Positions 49,176 through 61,591 of a stretch of DNA of 64,000 nucleotides are shown piece by piece. A program made the translations under genes and the position numbers. This DNA comes from Pampus argenteus. Taxonomy: Eukaryota > Chordata > Actinopteri > Scombriformes > Stromateidae. The notes under the pieces were generated by a model. That model was not told where the DNA came from, ran no database searches, and saw only the letters and a program-made list of their open reading frames with translations. Position 1 is the first letter of the stretch, and every line of letters starts with the position of its first letter. The stretch spans positions 386,001 through 450,000 of the forward strand of contig CM072878.1 in NCBI GenBank assembly GCA_036937835.1, written 5' to 3'.

Positions 49176-50026
49176 CATAGGTCGGCAATAGGCGGCCCGC
49201 GGGCCAGATGTGGCCCGCAAGCAAAAACATCTGGCCCGTGAGATTGTTTGAACTAGAGAAAGAAAATAAAAATATACTTTTTAAAAATCGGACTGCCAGT
49301 CTCAAAAATGCTCTTTATTTGGAAACTTCATTTTCCAGAACAGAAAATTTTCCTCAATTTAAATGCTTATTTGTTTAACTGGATACACAGTGAATAAGCA
49401 CGTCGACAATTGCACCCTGCACCGCATCAGACAGCGCTTCTATGCGGCGGGCAGCGGACCTCGCAGAGAGCGACATCTGTTTCACTGACCCGATCACATC
49501 ATCCATCGACTTGTTGGTATCAAGTTCCTCCAAAACTGTCACATGCTTCGTTTCGTGGTGCCGTCTAATGTTGTACTCTTTGCATGCAGAGACACCCTCG
49601 TTACAGATCAGGCATGTGGGCTTTGCATTAATAAAACTGGGGAGGATGAAGGCATAGTTTTCTGTCCATTCATCATGAAAGATCCTGTTCTCGCTGTTAA
49701 GTTTTCTCTTGAGATTTTTTGATAGTGCCATTTTTCGGACATTTTTCGGCTAACAGCAACAAGTGGAAATGTTTTTTGTTTTGTTTTTTAACAAACAGGC
49801 ATATAATTAATAGCGCCCCCAGTGGTCAGTCCACACATTTAACCTACATCAGCCCGCTTGAATGTCTCAGTGCGTCTGCTCCGTCATTTCAAGATCGCCT
49901 ATCATTTTCATTATCACCCCTCCTCCCCTATTAATTAATTATATTAGCCATTGTTTTGGTAGTGGCCCGCCATGTAATGGCTTGGAAAATATCTGGCCCG
50001 AGGCCAAACTTAATTGCCGACCCCTG
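49176..50026 (-). mobile_element. Non-autonomous hAT transposon with 8-bp TSD
   Basis: Exact CTCTAATT duplications flank it (49168-49175 and 50027-50034). The termini CATAGGTCGGCAAT and, reversed, CAGGGGTCGGCAATT are imperfect inverted repeats typical of hAT elements. Inner GGCCCG-rich repeats are present at both ends. Confidence 0.9.
49375..49731 (-). pseudogene. hAT transposase N-terminal fragment (BED-like zinc finger)
   Basis: About 118 codons: CLICNEGVSACKEYNIRRHH followed by ETKH gives a C2HH-type finger resembling ZBED/GTF2IRD2-type hAT proteins. Only the N-terminus remains; the catalytic domain is deleted. Confidence 0.75.
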
Positions 50027-50897
50027 CTCTAATTTAAGCAAAACTAATTCATTTTATTACAATTTTATTATTATGATAGTGTCTTGAATAAGTTGGGTAA
50101 CATGTTACCTGTAATCTACTCATCTGACATGTTTTTTTCATTAACTGGGTTGACAGTTGGGGGGCAGGTCTGACATTTTTATCACAAAAATATTATATCT
50201 CAGGGTTTAGAGTTTTATATATATATAATATACCAGAATCCACTCAGATGTAGCAGATGAAAATGTTTTAATTCAGGGACATTCACATATTGTCACCCAA
50301 ACTTGATCAAATACAGATGATAGATACAAACAGGCACAAACGGAGCTGTAAACTCTTGCAGAGTGCTTGTAATGTGGGGGCAGCATTGGAAGAACTTTCC
50401 CATCCTGCATATCTTCTTCAACCTTGTTCACATTAGTTATGCTGTGACCATAACAGGTTAATAGCAAATGCTGTAAAGTGGAACTGAACATCTTAATGTA
50501 AAATTCTTCCAAATGCAAATTATTGGAACTGAAATTAATTTCCTCATCAAATGAAGAAAATGTTCTAACAATGTACAATGTCTAAAAATCTAAGCAAAGA
50601 AACCTGATGTTATAAGTCTGCCTATGATAAACTCAACAATTCCACTGTAATCATAAATCTATTCATATACCAATAAAAGCAACTGTATGTTTTTCCCAAA
50701 ATATAGTCATCCATTTCCCAGGAAGAGGAGATGAAGCCTCCAACCTTTCAACATGAGCACTATTCAAACTATTAGATTGTTAACTACCTCCTGATAATAA
50801 ACCTTCCTGCGTGTAAAACTCCATTTTCCCTTTTCTCATTCCTTTCATCCCTCATCATTTTTTCTATCCCTCTCTTCCCACCCGCTGGCCTCGTTGA

Positions 50898-50921
50898 CCC
50901 CCCCCCCCCCCCCCCCCCCCC
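50898..50921. repeat. Homopolymer of 24 C (G24 in the carhsp1 3' UTR)
   Basis: The plus strand has 24 consecutive C. Read with carhsp1 this is a G24 run starting 16 nt after the stop codon. Confidence 0.95.
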
Positions 50922-50937
50922 TTGCGAGGCTCAGCAT

Positions 50938-52646
50938 TCAGCTGCTGATGACGTGTCCTGTCCAGGTCTCATGCTTGGTTCCTGGGTTGAGATGGGTTAT
51001 GGTCACCTCCACCGCCTGGATCTTCTCATATTTGGGGGGGATGGCACACACCTTGTAGCTCACCTCATCGCCTTCCATTGGCACATACTCGCCCTCGATG
51101 CTGAAGGAGATTCAAAAGGTATAAATGATAAAATAGTGGAAGAAAAAGTGAAAGTCTATGTTTTGTTCTGAATTGGTTCATTTGTCTCCTTCGTCGTCTG
51201 TGAGGTCGATCTCTGGTATATCTGGTATATCTATATTGTTCTTTTGATTCACCCTATTTGCACACATTTGCATCTGTAATGCACCACACGTCAAATTGTT
51301 GAACTGCCAATAAATTGTTTCAAAAAACAACAAACAACAAAAAAATGCATCTTTTTTCCCTTCTCTTTTTGTCGCTTTGCTTTTCAAAAACAGTCTGTGG
51401 TGTGCATTAATCTTGAAAATGTGGCACTCACACTTTTCGAGTGGATGAGAAATCACCAGGTGGGAGTTATGTGGCAAAGTTCACCATCATAAAATAGTGA
51501 TTTTTTTCATTAGTGTGTCAGTACAGCAGAGCAGTTTAACTGGTAGCATTCATGAACCAAAAATGAAATCCCTGTTTTATACTCGTTGTTTATCTCAGGA
51601 CAGAAACAGAAAGTACTCAGAGTGTTATGACCCAGGGTCATAATTTAGTGTTGTGTTATTTTTGTCATTGTTCCTCCCTGCCTACAGGTGGTGCTACCAC
51701 CTTAGGGTCTCTCCCTCTCTCCAGGTGCTGCCTGCCAATTGGTTAATGGACTGGTGGATCAGCTATAAATGGCTGTCGCTGGATTCATTCTGCCTCTTTT
51801 CTTGACCTTACTCCCAACTGCACCAGACCGTGTTGTACCGTGTTGTACCGTGTTGTACCGTGTTGTACCGTGTTGTACCGTGTTGTACCGTGTTGTACCG
51901 TGTTGTACCGTGTTGTACTGTACTGTGTTGTACTGTGTTGTACTGTGTTGTACTTAGCAGACTTTAGCTTAGCAGTCCAGGTAGTAGTAGGGGTGAGTAG
52001 CTCTTTTGGTTTGTCTCCTGTTTATTTTATAGGGAGGCAGGTTAGAACCCTGTACTTTGTTTTCTTGTTTTGGTTAGGTAAGTTAGTTTTGGGTCAGATT
52101 GTTTTGTTTGTTGTTTTGTTTGTGTTTGTTTGTTGCATGCTCACCCTGAAGCTTTAAACTACCACTTTGAAAATAATAACTGAATAAATGATCTTTGGTT
52201 GGACTGCAGCTCTGTGGCCTTGGTCATTCTTGGGAGTGGGGAAAGAGTGGAGCGTCCTTTTCTTATGTTCGGTTCCCCTAGGCCGGACGTAACAAGAGAA
52301 ATTAGTCAAATTTTTGTTTTGCTTTCCAATTTACTTACTGTGGATGTAACTATAAAGACACTCTCCCTACAAAACAACAAACCCACCTGCAGTGACACAC
52401 ACACAAAATGATTGTTTTATTATTTTATGTCTGTATTTAAGTGTGTGTGTGTAAACACCACTGACGTCTATGTTCTTTAAGCCAGTGGGTGATAACAAAG
52501 GCACTGTGGTGAATGTCATCAGATATTCTATTGTCCTCCCACACACTTCTGCAGCTACTGCCATCTGTGTGTGTTCTCCCCTACTTCTACACAGAGCCCT
52601 GCCGTAGTTTTTGATATCAGTGATTAAAACCAAAGCAGCTCTCTCA

Positions 52647-52719
<73 letters not shown>

Positions 52720-53442
52720 CTCATCAGAGACAATAAGAAAAAGGCAGACATTCATTATCAAGTTTCTCCCACAGAACAGCCTCACTGTAAGTGTGCATTC
52801 ACACAAATAACATTAACCGCTACATATCCAACCCGCCCACTATACACACACACACTCCCCATGATGCCTATACACATCAACAAATTAATTTATTCTCACA
52901 GCGCGCACACACACACGTGCTTACTCTGAGATGTGGACAAAGATGTCATGGCCTCCATCGGATGGTGTGATGAAGCCATGGCCTTTGGAGCGGGAAAAAC
53001 ATTTACATACACCAGTAAACACTGGACCCTCTGAAGCACGAGCCGTCCTGTAAAGAGTGTGCAACTCTGTCAGTGTGTCAGCGCTATACTCCACCGATCC
53101 ACTTGCTACTGATGATACAGCATTTTGATTGGTTAGCAGATTACATTTTCTTTGCTTTCCTGTTATCTATCACCCTTAACTCTTGCAATGATATGTAAGT
53201 ATATGAGAGAAAACTCAATGTAATGTAGCCTTTAAATGCACAAGCAAATCCTCAAAGCTGCATGAACAGCTTTATTTGGCAGCAGAACAGCCTAAAAAAG
53301 TTTTTATGGCTAAAATGTTAGCTAATAATAATACATGTTCATGTCAATCAGAAGAATTGATATTTACTCTCCTTTTAGCTCTAAAAAAAGTCTGCCTGCT
53401 GTAAATGGAAATGAGAAGAGTGGAGTTGCAGGTCAGAAAAAC

Positions 53443-53482
<40 letters not shown>

Positions 53483-54402
53483 GTGTGTGTGCTTCCTCAC
53501 GCTGAGCAGGTCCTGTTTCTGCGTGTGGGCAGAGGGCTGGGGATGAGGTAGCCTCTCATTGGGGAGGGTGAGCGGTCTCTGTGTCTGTAGGCTGGAGGCC
53601 GCAGAGACTCTGATGGGACATAACATAACATGTTATATCATGACAAATAACATGGTGATATGAGTATGTCGCTGTGTTGGTTCTGTACTACACTTACACA
53701 TACTCGCTTATCAGAAAGTCTCCCGGGTACAGTGACTAAGAAGGTGCATACCCAATTTACATATTCATTTTATATAGTGCTATTTCCTTATTTAAGGAAA
53801 TATATGATTACATAATAATCAGATTTTTGTCCTATATTCTCTGTCTTCCCCTCCTTCGCACTCTTTGTCATTGCCATCTCACACTGTTGGCCTGATGACT
53901 GAGGGTATAGATACACAACAGATAAAAAATAAATAAAATTTTAACTATGACAAAACCATCATTGTTGAGAACAAATGTGAAAGTCTTCATGAAAGCTGAG
54001 TTATAATAAATCACGTATTACACCGTGTATCACTTACAGCCAATGGTTAAGTCTGTATCATTGCAGCTAGCCGGCAGAGACTAGTTAAACTAGCTCTCAC
54101 ACTATGATGCTATGACCAAGGCTGTGACACACTAGTTTTTAATGGTGGTGACACTACATGCAGGGCTGTACTGGCTAAGCCAAAGCACTTCCAAAACTCC
54201 AGAGGTGTATCATAACATGTCATATCTGATAGGAGCACATGTGTCAGACTTTATGATGCTTTCTTGCTCAATGTTAATAGGAGCAGAAAAATGTGCTTTT
54301 ACCTGTTGACAGCGGGGAAACGGCAGGAGCTGGTGACCCCTCAGAGGTCAACAGAGGGGTCACTGGTTGTGTGCTGTGGGTGGACGTGGCCTGAGAGGAC
54401 AT
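50938..54402 (-). CDS. carhsp1: Calcium-regulated heat-stable protein 1, cold-shock-domain RNA-binding protein, complete
   Basis: CARHSP1 is a small cytoplasmic RNA-binding phosphoprotein that stabilises certain mRNAs. Four coding exons on the minus strand, 54303-54402, 53501-53609, 52925-53047 and 50938-51100, have GT-AG ends and exact phases: 495 nt, 164 residues plus stop (human is 147). The N-terminus is Ser/Thr/Pro-rich, followed by RDRSPSPMRGYLIPSPLPTR and NRTCSATARAS; the Ser in this stretch is the calcineurin-sensitive phosphosite of the family. The cold-shock domain (about residues 77-140) has RNP1 KGHGFITP (91-98) and RNP2 DIFVHI (104-109). The C-terminus GTKHETWTGHVISS separates it from CSDC2, which ends differently. 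The start ATG is in good context (cCGCCATGT). On the mRNA a run of 24 G begins 16 nt after the stop. Confidence 0.96.
51831..51958. repeat. 10-bp tandem repeat (ACCGTGTTGT)n
   Basis: About ten near-perfect units, followed by variants with ACTGTGTTGT. In carhsp1 intron 3. Confidence 0.97.
52649..52716. repeat. (CA)n microsatellite
   Basis: About 34 CA units in carhsp1 intron 3. Confidence 0.97.
53450..53490. repeat. (GT)n microsatellite
   Basis: About 20 GT units, 10 nt from the exon 2 donor of carhsp1. Confidence 0.95.
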
Positions 54403-54483
54403 GGCGGAAGAGGTGGAGTCAAAGGGTGGGGAGGGAGAAGGTGGGGGCACTCAAGAGGGAGCACAGCAGAGGTTGTGAAACAC
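54403..54483 (-). promoter_or_regulatory. carhsp1: carhsp1 5' UTR part of the ATG exon
   Basis: A tctctccag acceptor sits just right of 54483, so the exon with the start codon probably begins there and an earlier non-coding exon lies farther right. No first exon or promoter was found by eye. Confidence 0.4.
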
Positions 54484-55859
54484 CTGGAGAGAGAAGGAGG
54501 ACATGAAAGATTCACACACAAATATACGAGTAGTAGTCTTCTATGACAGTGTCACCGGGGGGGAGGGCAGGGCAGTGGTGGGTGCTAAACAAGTATAAGA
54601 AAAGGATGACAGTGAGCTCCAGGACTCGGTCAGTATTTCTCAGTGAAAATGTATAACAGAACTTTGCAATTCCCCCCGATGATGTCTACAAGGGTCCAAC
54701 AACATTATTGAATTGCATTATGAACACTGTAGGAGTGTTTTTTAGAGCTTAACTAAAAGTCATAATGTACATACATGTGTCTTGTGAGTCTCCTAGCTAT
54801 ATGGAAACACAATACTAAAAAGTGATGCAGTGCCCCTTTAATCACTATGCATGCTGTGTACAATGAGCTTAATTTATGCTGACTTGTGTCAAGCTTGAAA
54901 TAAATTATACTAAAGTGACAATAAAGCTAATCAATATGTTTATAAGGACTGAAAGCAGCGCTGATAAATGATTCAGTAAAGATAAATCATTTATTGTCTT
55001 TTCATCCAAGGATGTGGTTGCATAAGAGAAACGGAAGAATAGAAAACAAGCACTGACATGTTTCACTGGAAAAACATAGTTAGTGGATGATTGATGATAA
55101 CAGATACTCCTGCACCGAATGTCCAAATGTCAACAGACTCCTCAGATTCCCTGATTGGTGTTTGATCTGAGCATGTGTTAGGCCAGAGTTTTGTCCAAGC
55201 TGTGTTTATATTTACACAGGAAAGGTATGCCCAGCACACAGTGCATTTTACAGTTTCCAAGCACAGCGTCTGAACCATCCTAACTCAATAGACATGAAGT
55301 TAATGTGATCAGTTTCACTGGACAGCATGCTTCCTGCTGGAGGACAGACCTCATATGGACAATCATTTATTTGCACACAACAAAAAGAGCAATTGATGAG
55401 GATGAGAAGCAACTGAATCACACTCAAAATCTTATATACTGCATATATTTTAAATTTGGCACACAACTAAAATTACTGAAGAGAAAACAGAAAATAACAG
55501 CAGCAGGGAGGGAGGGAGGTTTGAGGAAAGACTGGAGAGGGATGATGAGAGAGATCTTTAGACACTTTACTGCATGCTATTTTAAAAAGGGCCTTAATGA
55601 TGGTTTGATATGCTTTGGCTAACTAACTATGAATTCTGTACACTGTACTTTACAGTCCTGCAGCATTTTTAGATTTTGTACCTTTCAGGTAGCAGTTGGC
55701 TTTCAGTTTATCACAAGAACTGTATGAACATCAACGTAAAACTGGTAGAAACTGAAAACTTGCTTGAGGAAAGAAATCTACATTATTGAATATTTTATTT
55801 ATAGTATTATATTATAATTATATTTTATAATATAGTATTTTGTATTTGAGTTGTTGTTG
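54484..55859. other. Region upstream of carhsp1, no gene recognised
   Basis: Should contain the carhsp1 promoter, but no core element could be chosen by eye. Confidence 0.5.
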
Positions 55860-56985
55860 TGTCGTATTGCAAACTGTCCTGGAGGTAAAAAGAGTGCCAG
55901 ATAGAGTGATGAGTCTGGCGCTAGAAATCAAACATGTGTTCAATGTTGTTAGCATTCCTATAAGTGAAAGAGTTGTCATTGGTCATGGTGCAGACTGCAA
56001 TGGACATGTTGGTGCAGGAAACAGAGATGATGAGGAGGTGATGGGCAGGTTTAGTATCCAGGAGAGGAACGCAGAAGGACAGATAGTGGTGGATTTTGCA
56101 AAAAGGATGAAAATGGCTGTATTGAATACTTTCTTTTAGAAGAGGCAGGAACATAGGTGACCTATAAGAGTGGAGGTAGGAGCACACAGGTAGACTACAT
56201 CTTGTGTAGACGGTGCAATCTGAAGGAGATCAGTGACTGCAAAGTAGTGGTAGGTGAGAGTGTAGCCAGACAGCATAGGATGGTGGTGTGTAGGATGACT
56301 CTGGTGGTGAGGAAGAAGAAGAGGGCAAAGTTAGAGCAGAGGACGAAATGGTGGAAGCTGAAAAAGGAAGAATGTTGCATGACTTTTAAGAAGGAGTTGA
56401 GACAGGCTCTGGGTGGTCAGGAGGTGCTTCCAGATGAACTGGACTGGACACCTACAGCTAATGTGATCAGGGAGACAGGTAGGAGTGGACTTGGTGTGTC
56501 ATCTGGAAGAAAAGTAGATAAGGAGACTTGGTGGTGGAATATCAATCAATCAATCATATAATAATGAGGATTATTAGAATAAGGAGGTGCAGGAGTGTAT
56601 ATGGAGAAAGAAGTTAGCTAAGAAGAAGTGGGACACTGAGAGGACTGAAGATAGTAGACAAGAGTACAGAGAGATGCAGCGTAAGGTGAAAGTAGAGGTG
56701 GCAAAGGCTAAACAAAAGGCTTACAATGACTTGTATGCTAGGTTGGACAGTAAGGGACTGATCTATACAGGTTGTCAGGCAGAGAGACAGAGATGTAAAG
56801 GATGTACAGCAGGTCAGGGTGATTAAGGATAGAGATGGAAGTGTATTGACAGGTTTCAGTAGTGTGATGGGAAGATGGAAAGAGTATTTTGAAGAGTTGA
56901 TAAATGAGAAAAACAAGAGAGAACGAAGAGTCAGTGATTCACTGTGGCGACCCTTGAAGTGAAAAGATGAAAGGAAAAGAACTTC
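55860..56985 (+). mobile_element. RTE-clade LINE remnant
   Basis: Plus-strand pieces in shifting frames: GADCNGHVGAGNRDDEEVMG, VVDFAKRMKMAVLNTFF, then GGRSTQVDYILCRRCNLKEI, ARQHRMVVCRM and KETWWWN, followed by the KRMAKKKWD-type linker (KLAKKKWDTERTEDSRQEYR). These are the endonuclease C-terminal half and linker of fish RTE elements. The RT domain is deleted, and the fragment ends near CACTGTGGCGACCC, the usual RTE 3' end. Confidence 0.85.
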
Positions 56986-57112
56986 CTGCTAAGAACTGCG
57001 TTAAAAATAAAGACCACAAACTAGGTTTGCAACTATCAGTTATTTTTATTACTAGTCATAGTTGTATTTGGAATACATTTTGTAAATAAGGATATTTTTT
57101 TAAATATTGTTG

Positions 57113-57267
57113 TTACTACACTAGACCACACCACACCATACTACACTACACTACACTACACTACACTACACTAGACTACACTACACTAGACTACACTACA
57201 CTACACTACACTACACTAGACTACACTACACTAGACTACACTACACTACACTACACTACACTACACC
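57113..57267. repeat. (ACACT)n tandem repeat with AGACT variants
   Basis: About 30 pentamer units; AGACT units are interspersed among ACACT. Confidence 0.95.
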
Positions 57268-57718
57268 GCAGTTCTTGCCTTCAAAGTTCACTTCCTGGCC
57301 TGGATTGTGTTTTGGAACGAAGCCCCCACTACTGTTTCCAGACCGTAGTCTCCTCCCAACTGCTGAAACTGTCAGTAACAGAGGACAATGATGAAAACAT
57401 ACACAGTATTGCAGCATATTTTATCTATAATGGCTGAGGAACTGTATTCATAATAGTTATATTAGCTTGCTTTCTTCTGTATGGTTTCATCTGCTGTCAC
57501 TACAAATTGATTTAATTTGTTACTTATTTAACACGATTAGGAAGTCTACAACATTGTGTTTTTGAGGCTCTCTGAGCTAAATGACAGTCGTAACATCCTG
57601 ATATTAAGGAGGTATACTGTTAGTGTACTAAAATTTGCTAATTAGCAATAAACACAAAGCATAGCTGAGCTTAATGGGAATGTTGTTAGTGTAATTGATT
57701 TTGCACATACATTTCTAC

Positions 57719-57840
57719 ATTTGTAGAGCTGCAATGATGATGATTCAATTAACTGATTTGTTGTTATTTTGATAATCAAATAAATGGAGTCTGTTTTTTA
57801 AAGAAAAACATTTTCTAAATTCTAGCTTCTTGAATGTGAA
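57719..57840 (-). repeat. Dispersed fish repeat, partial copy
   Basis: Reverse complement resembles the 3' part of the copy at 59025-59225 (gattaatcaa-type stretch ending TGCAGCTCTAC). Confidence 0.45.
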
Positions 57841-58146
57841 CATGTGTGCCTGTTCATCCACTATGGATTGACTGTCCTAGACAATAAACATAAATAAACA
57901 GGTCAGTCAGTTGTTTGTCTATCCAAAATATCTGGAGGGAAAGAGGCACTGATGAGGACCAGCAGCGTGCAGTGAGATGTTAAAGTAACATGCAGGAACA
58001 TGCATGCTGAAAAGCTGAGTCACTACATGTGTAAAATGGAAAACAGAGAGATAAAAGAGCAGCGTGAGCAGCTGAAGATAGGGACAGGGAGACTGTACAG
58101 AGGTCAGACATGATAAACAGGCCAGTGTGTATTTGCAGTATAAGTT

Positions 58147-58147
58147 A

Positions 58148-58179
<32 letters not shown>

Positions 58180-58238
58180 ACAGACACACAAAACTATAAT
58201 CTATTTCAGAAACAGCAGTTGTTTTGTTGATCTAAGCA

Positions 58239-58279
<41 letters not shown>
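58147..58279. repeat. Two (CA)n microsatellites
   Basis: 58147-58190 (interrupted) and 58244-58279. Confidence 0.95.
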
Positions 58280-58281
<2 letters not shown>

Positions 58282-58410
58282 GGATCAAACTTGCATCCTA
58301 TGGAAACTTCCATGATACTGCTCTCTATCCACCAACCACTCGGAGACCCTGCTGATGCAGCAAATACCAGCCTAGTGGGGCACAACACACACAGATGTGA
58401 TGAGGCCATT

Positions 58411-58445
58411 GTATTGAATGGTCACAGACTGTGACCATTCAATAC
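58411..58445. repeat. 35-bp palindrome
   Basis: GTATTGAATGGTCACAG (58411-58427) and its exact reverse complement (58429-58445) are separated by one nt. Confidence 0.97.
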
Positions 58446-59024
58446 ACACACATTTGATAAATCCACTCTATTCACTGGTGTAGACTTTCAGGCTGGCACC
58501 TGATAAAATATTAAAGCTATTCAACCAAAGCTGCATTCACAGAACTTTTCTATCAGTTTGTGTTTCTACTCAACCTTCTGCTACCTGTCCGAATCACTCA
58601 AGAGGAAGACAAAGCTTATTTCCACTAAAAGGCTGAAAGACACACGATATTTTGAAGAAGTTACAACATTTTGAATTAAATAGAGAGTGGAAGAGCTGGT
58701 AACAGCAACAGCATCATTATACCCATTTAACTGCACAGCTATTGACATTTAGATTATACGAGAATGCTAAAATGCTAAACCAAGATGGTGAACATGGTAA
58801 ACATTATAACTGCTGAAAATCATGTTAGCATTGTCATTGTGACCATATTAGCACACTTACATTAGCATAAAGCTCAAACCTTAGCCTCTGAGCTGTATAT
58901 TTATATTATGGCTCAATTGACCTGCCTCAATTTCTCAGTTTGTCTTTTAATCATTAAGACTATGAATATTTAAAAATATAGAAAAACACTTTTCACAATT
59001 TCTTACAGGCCTCATTGATGTTTT

Positions 59025-59225
59025 CAGTCTAAAATGTTGAGATATTTAATTAACTGTCACATGAAAAGGAAAAACGAACAAACCTCCACATTTGAGAAGC
59101 TGAAACCATCAAATATTTGGCACTTTTGCTTGAAAAATTAACAACACAATTAACTGATTATCAAAACAGTTGGCAATTAATTCTCTGACGATATACTGAT
59201 TAACTAATTGTTGCAGCTCCACTTT
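59025..59225 (+). repeat. Dispersed fish repeat
   Basis: CACATTTGAGAAGCTGAAAC, TTTGGCACTTTTGCTTGAAA, an ATTAACTGATTATC stretch and TTGTTGCAGCTCCAC, an arrangement repeated in parts at 6870 and 57719. Confidence 0.55.
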
Positions 59226-60980
59226 ATATATAAAGTCAGACATACAAAGTGATATTATCCGGTGTGGTTTCTGATTGTAAATGTCTGTTTTTGTCCTGTG
59301 GTCTCTCCTGAAAGATCCTGATCTCAATAAACTACCTGAATCTAGAAAGCTACTTGTGTGTTGATAATCCACCAGGGAATAGCAGACATAGTAGTGTTCA
59401 CTAAGGAATGTCACCTGACCACATTCATCATCAAACTGCCTCTTAGCCAATCATAATCGTTACTGCTGACAATCAAACTGAAAATGGACTAAATGGACCA
59501 CAGGCTATCCAAATTTGCTGAGAATATTAGTGTGCAAACATGAGGTCACCTCAACTCAGACTAGGAATACCGTCCATATTTGAAAAACGAAGACACAAAA
59601 CAGAATAGTACAGATGTGAGTGAAAAACAGAAAGAAAGGAGCAGAACTGGGTGACCGTAGTAACTGAAACGTTGAACAAGATCAGCTACTTCCAGTCCCT
59701 GCCTTTCCCTCCAGCCTTTCTCATTATCTATCTGTTGTCTCTGTCTGTGTATTTCTTACACGTTTAAACAGTTCCTTTTTCCCCCTTGGGGAAAACAGAA
59801 AGGCAATAAAATATCTGTAAGGACAACATGACACAAAGGTAACATAAGAGAGCAGACTATGAACAGATAGAATAGAAAAATAATTAAAAAATAGAATTGA
59901 GAGAGGGTGAGGGGAACATCTCCTATAATTACATGTTAGAGGAACAATGAAAATAATTTACTCTGGACGAAAATCTTCTCCAGCTAATATGAGCCCATAC
60001 AATTCCTTCTTTGTTTCTAATCTCCAAGTTAAATCATCTTACGTTTAGGTATGCACAAAGCAATAAGTAGGTAGTTGTTTTCAGTGCTGACATTTTTTGT
60101 ATATATCATATATGCAAACCTAGCCCCCTCAGAAACATTTGATTAGATACCAAAAAGAAAGTAAAATTGTTTACATTTTTAATCTCTCTGCATAAAGTTC
60201 TTAATACTGTTTCAAAGCTCTATCTCACATTTCTTGTTAGAATAATAGTAAAATGTAAATATACTGAGTAAAAAGAACTTATTAAACAGTCGTATTATAA
60301 CTAGGCTAAGTAAAGATTTACACATCACTAACCGTTATTTAGCTGCATGAACTGCCAAAACTGACGTTAGCTTGATGATATCTGAGCCATTTAGATTAAA
60401 GAGTAAAAGACGTAAAATGGAATATGGTTGACACACCTGACACTTTACATTTCACAGAAAAAACACAAATACACATTAAGACATACATCAAAACTATATG
60501 ACCAAATACTGTTGGTTAGATTAGCTTAATTGGATATTTCCTTCACCTTAAATAGATAAAGGATTCATCTGTCAGCTTCTTGCAGTAAAAAGACTTCTGT
60601 GCAGTCTCAAATATTGTAAAATATATATAAAAACCTGCTTAAATAGCTAAAATATGAGGGAAAAGATGGTTCTTAAAAGTAAGAGTTGAAATCACTGTAA
60701 TGTCTGTATGTAAATATGAAGCTACCACCAGCAGCTGCTTTGCCAAGGGGTTAGGGTCTTCGTAGCTGATCATCACCCTTTCAAGGCAGTGTCCCTTGTG
60801 GTTTAGCAGTTGAAAAGAAATGAAGTGGGGGTTGTTACGAGCTTCAGACAGGTTAGTGAGGAGCTATATGTGCTGACACAAAGAATAAGAGAAGCTGCTT
60901 TAGATGCATTATGCAGCCAGTGTTGAGAGGACTATGAGAACTATTATATTGCCTACACTGTGTGTGCTTGGAAGTCAGTC
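59226..60980. other. No gene recognised
   Basis: AT-rich intergenic sequence. The minus ORF at 59109-59450 overlaps a repeat and has no domain. Confidence 0.6.
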
Positions 60981-60983
60981 AGT

Positions 60984-61300
60984 GTCTCCTCTGTGGCTCT
61001 TCCTGAGGTTTCTTCCACCTTTTTCCCTGTTAAAAGGTTTTTCCTCACTAATCGAGGGTCTCAGGACAGAGGGTGTCACTCCATGTACAGATTGTAAAGC
61101 CCTCTGAGACACATGTATTTTGTGATTTTGGGCTACAAATCAACACACACATATTGTACAATCACAATGAATTACATGAATGTTAAAATGAGAATGTTTA
61201 CAATGAATGATGAATTATTACAGTAACAGTGGAACTTGTGATAGAGACACAGATGCACAGCAACTCTGGGGAAGAAGTTTAGTTAGTAACATGATAGATA
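60984..61300. mobile_element. Two L2 3' UTR fragments in opposite orientation
   Basis: 60984-61138 is plus-oriented L2 tail (CTCTGTGGCTCTTCCTGAGG to GATTTTGGGCTAC). 61139-61300 is minus-oriented L2 3' UTR (AACACACACATATTGTACAA to GGGGAAGAAGTTTAGTTAGT). They meet at ACAAATCAACAC, a sequence common to both. Confidence 0.8.
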
Positions 61301-61302
61301 GA

Positions 61303-61591
<289 letters not shown>

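Noticed and set aside
51831..51958. Possible CRISPR-like array
   Set aside because: Units are contiguous 10-mers without spacers, in an intron of a vertebrate gene.
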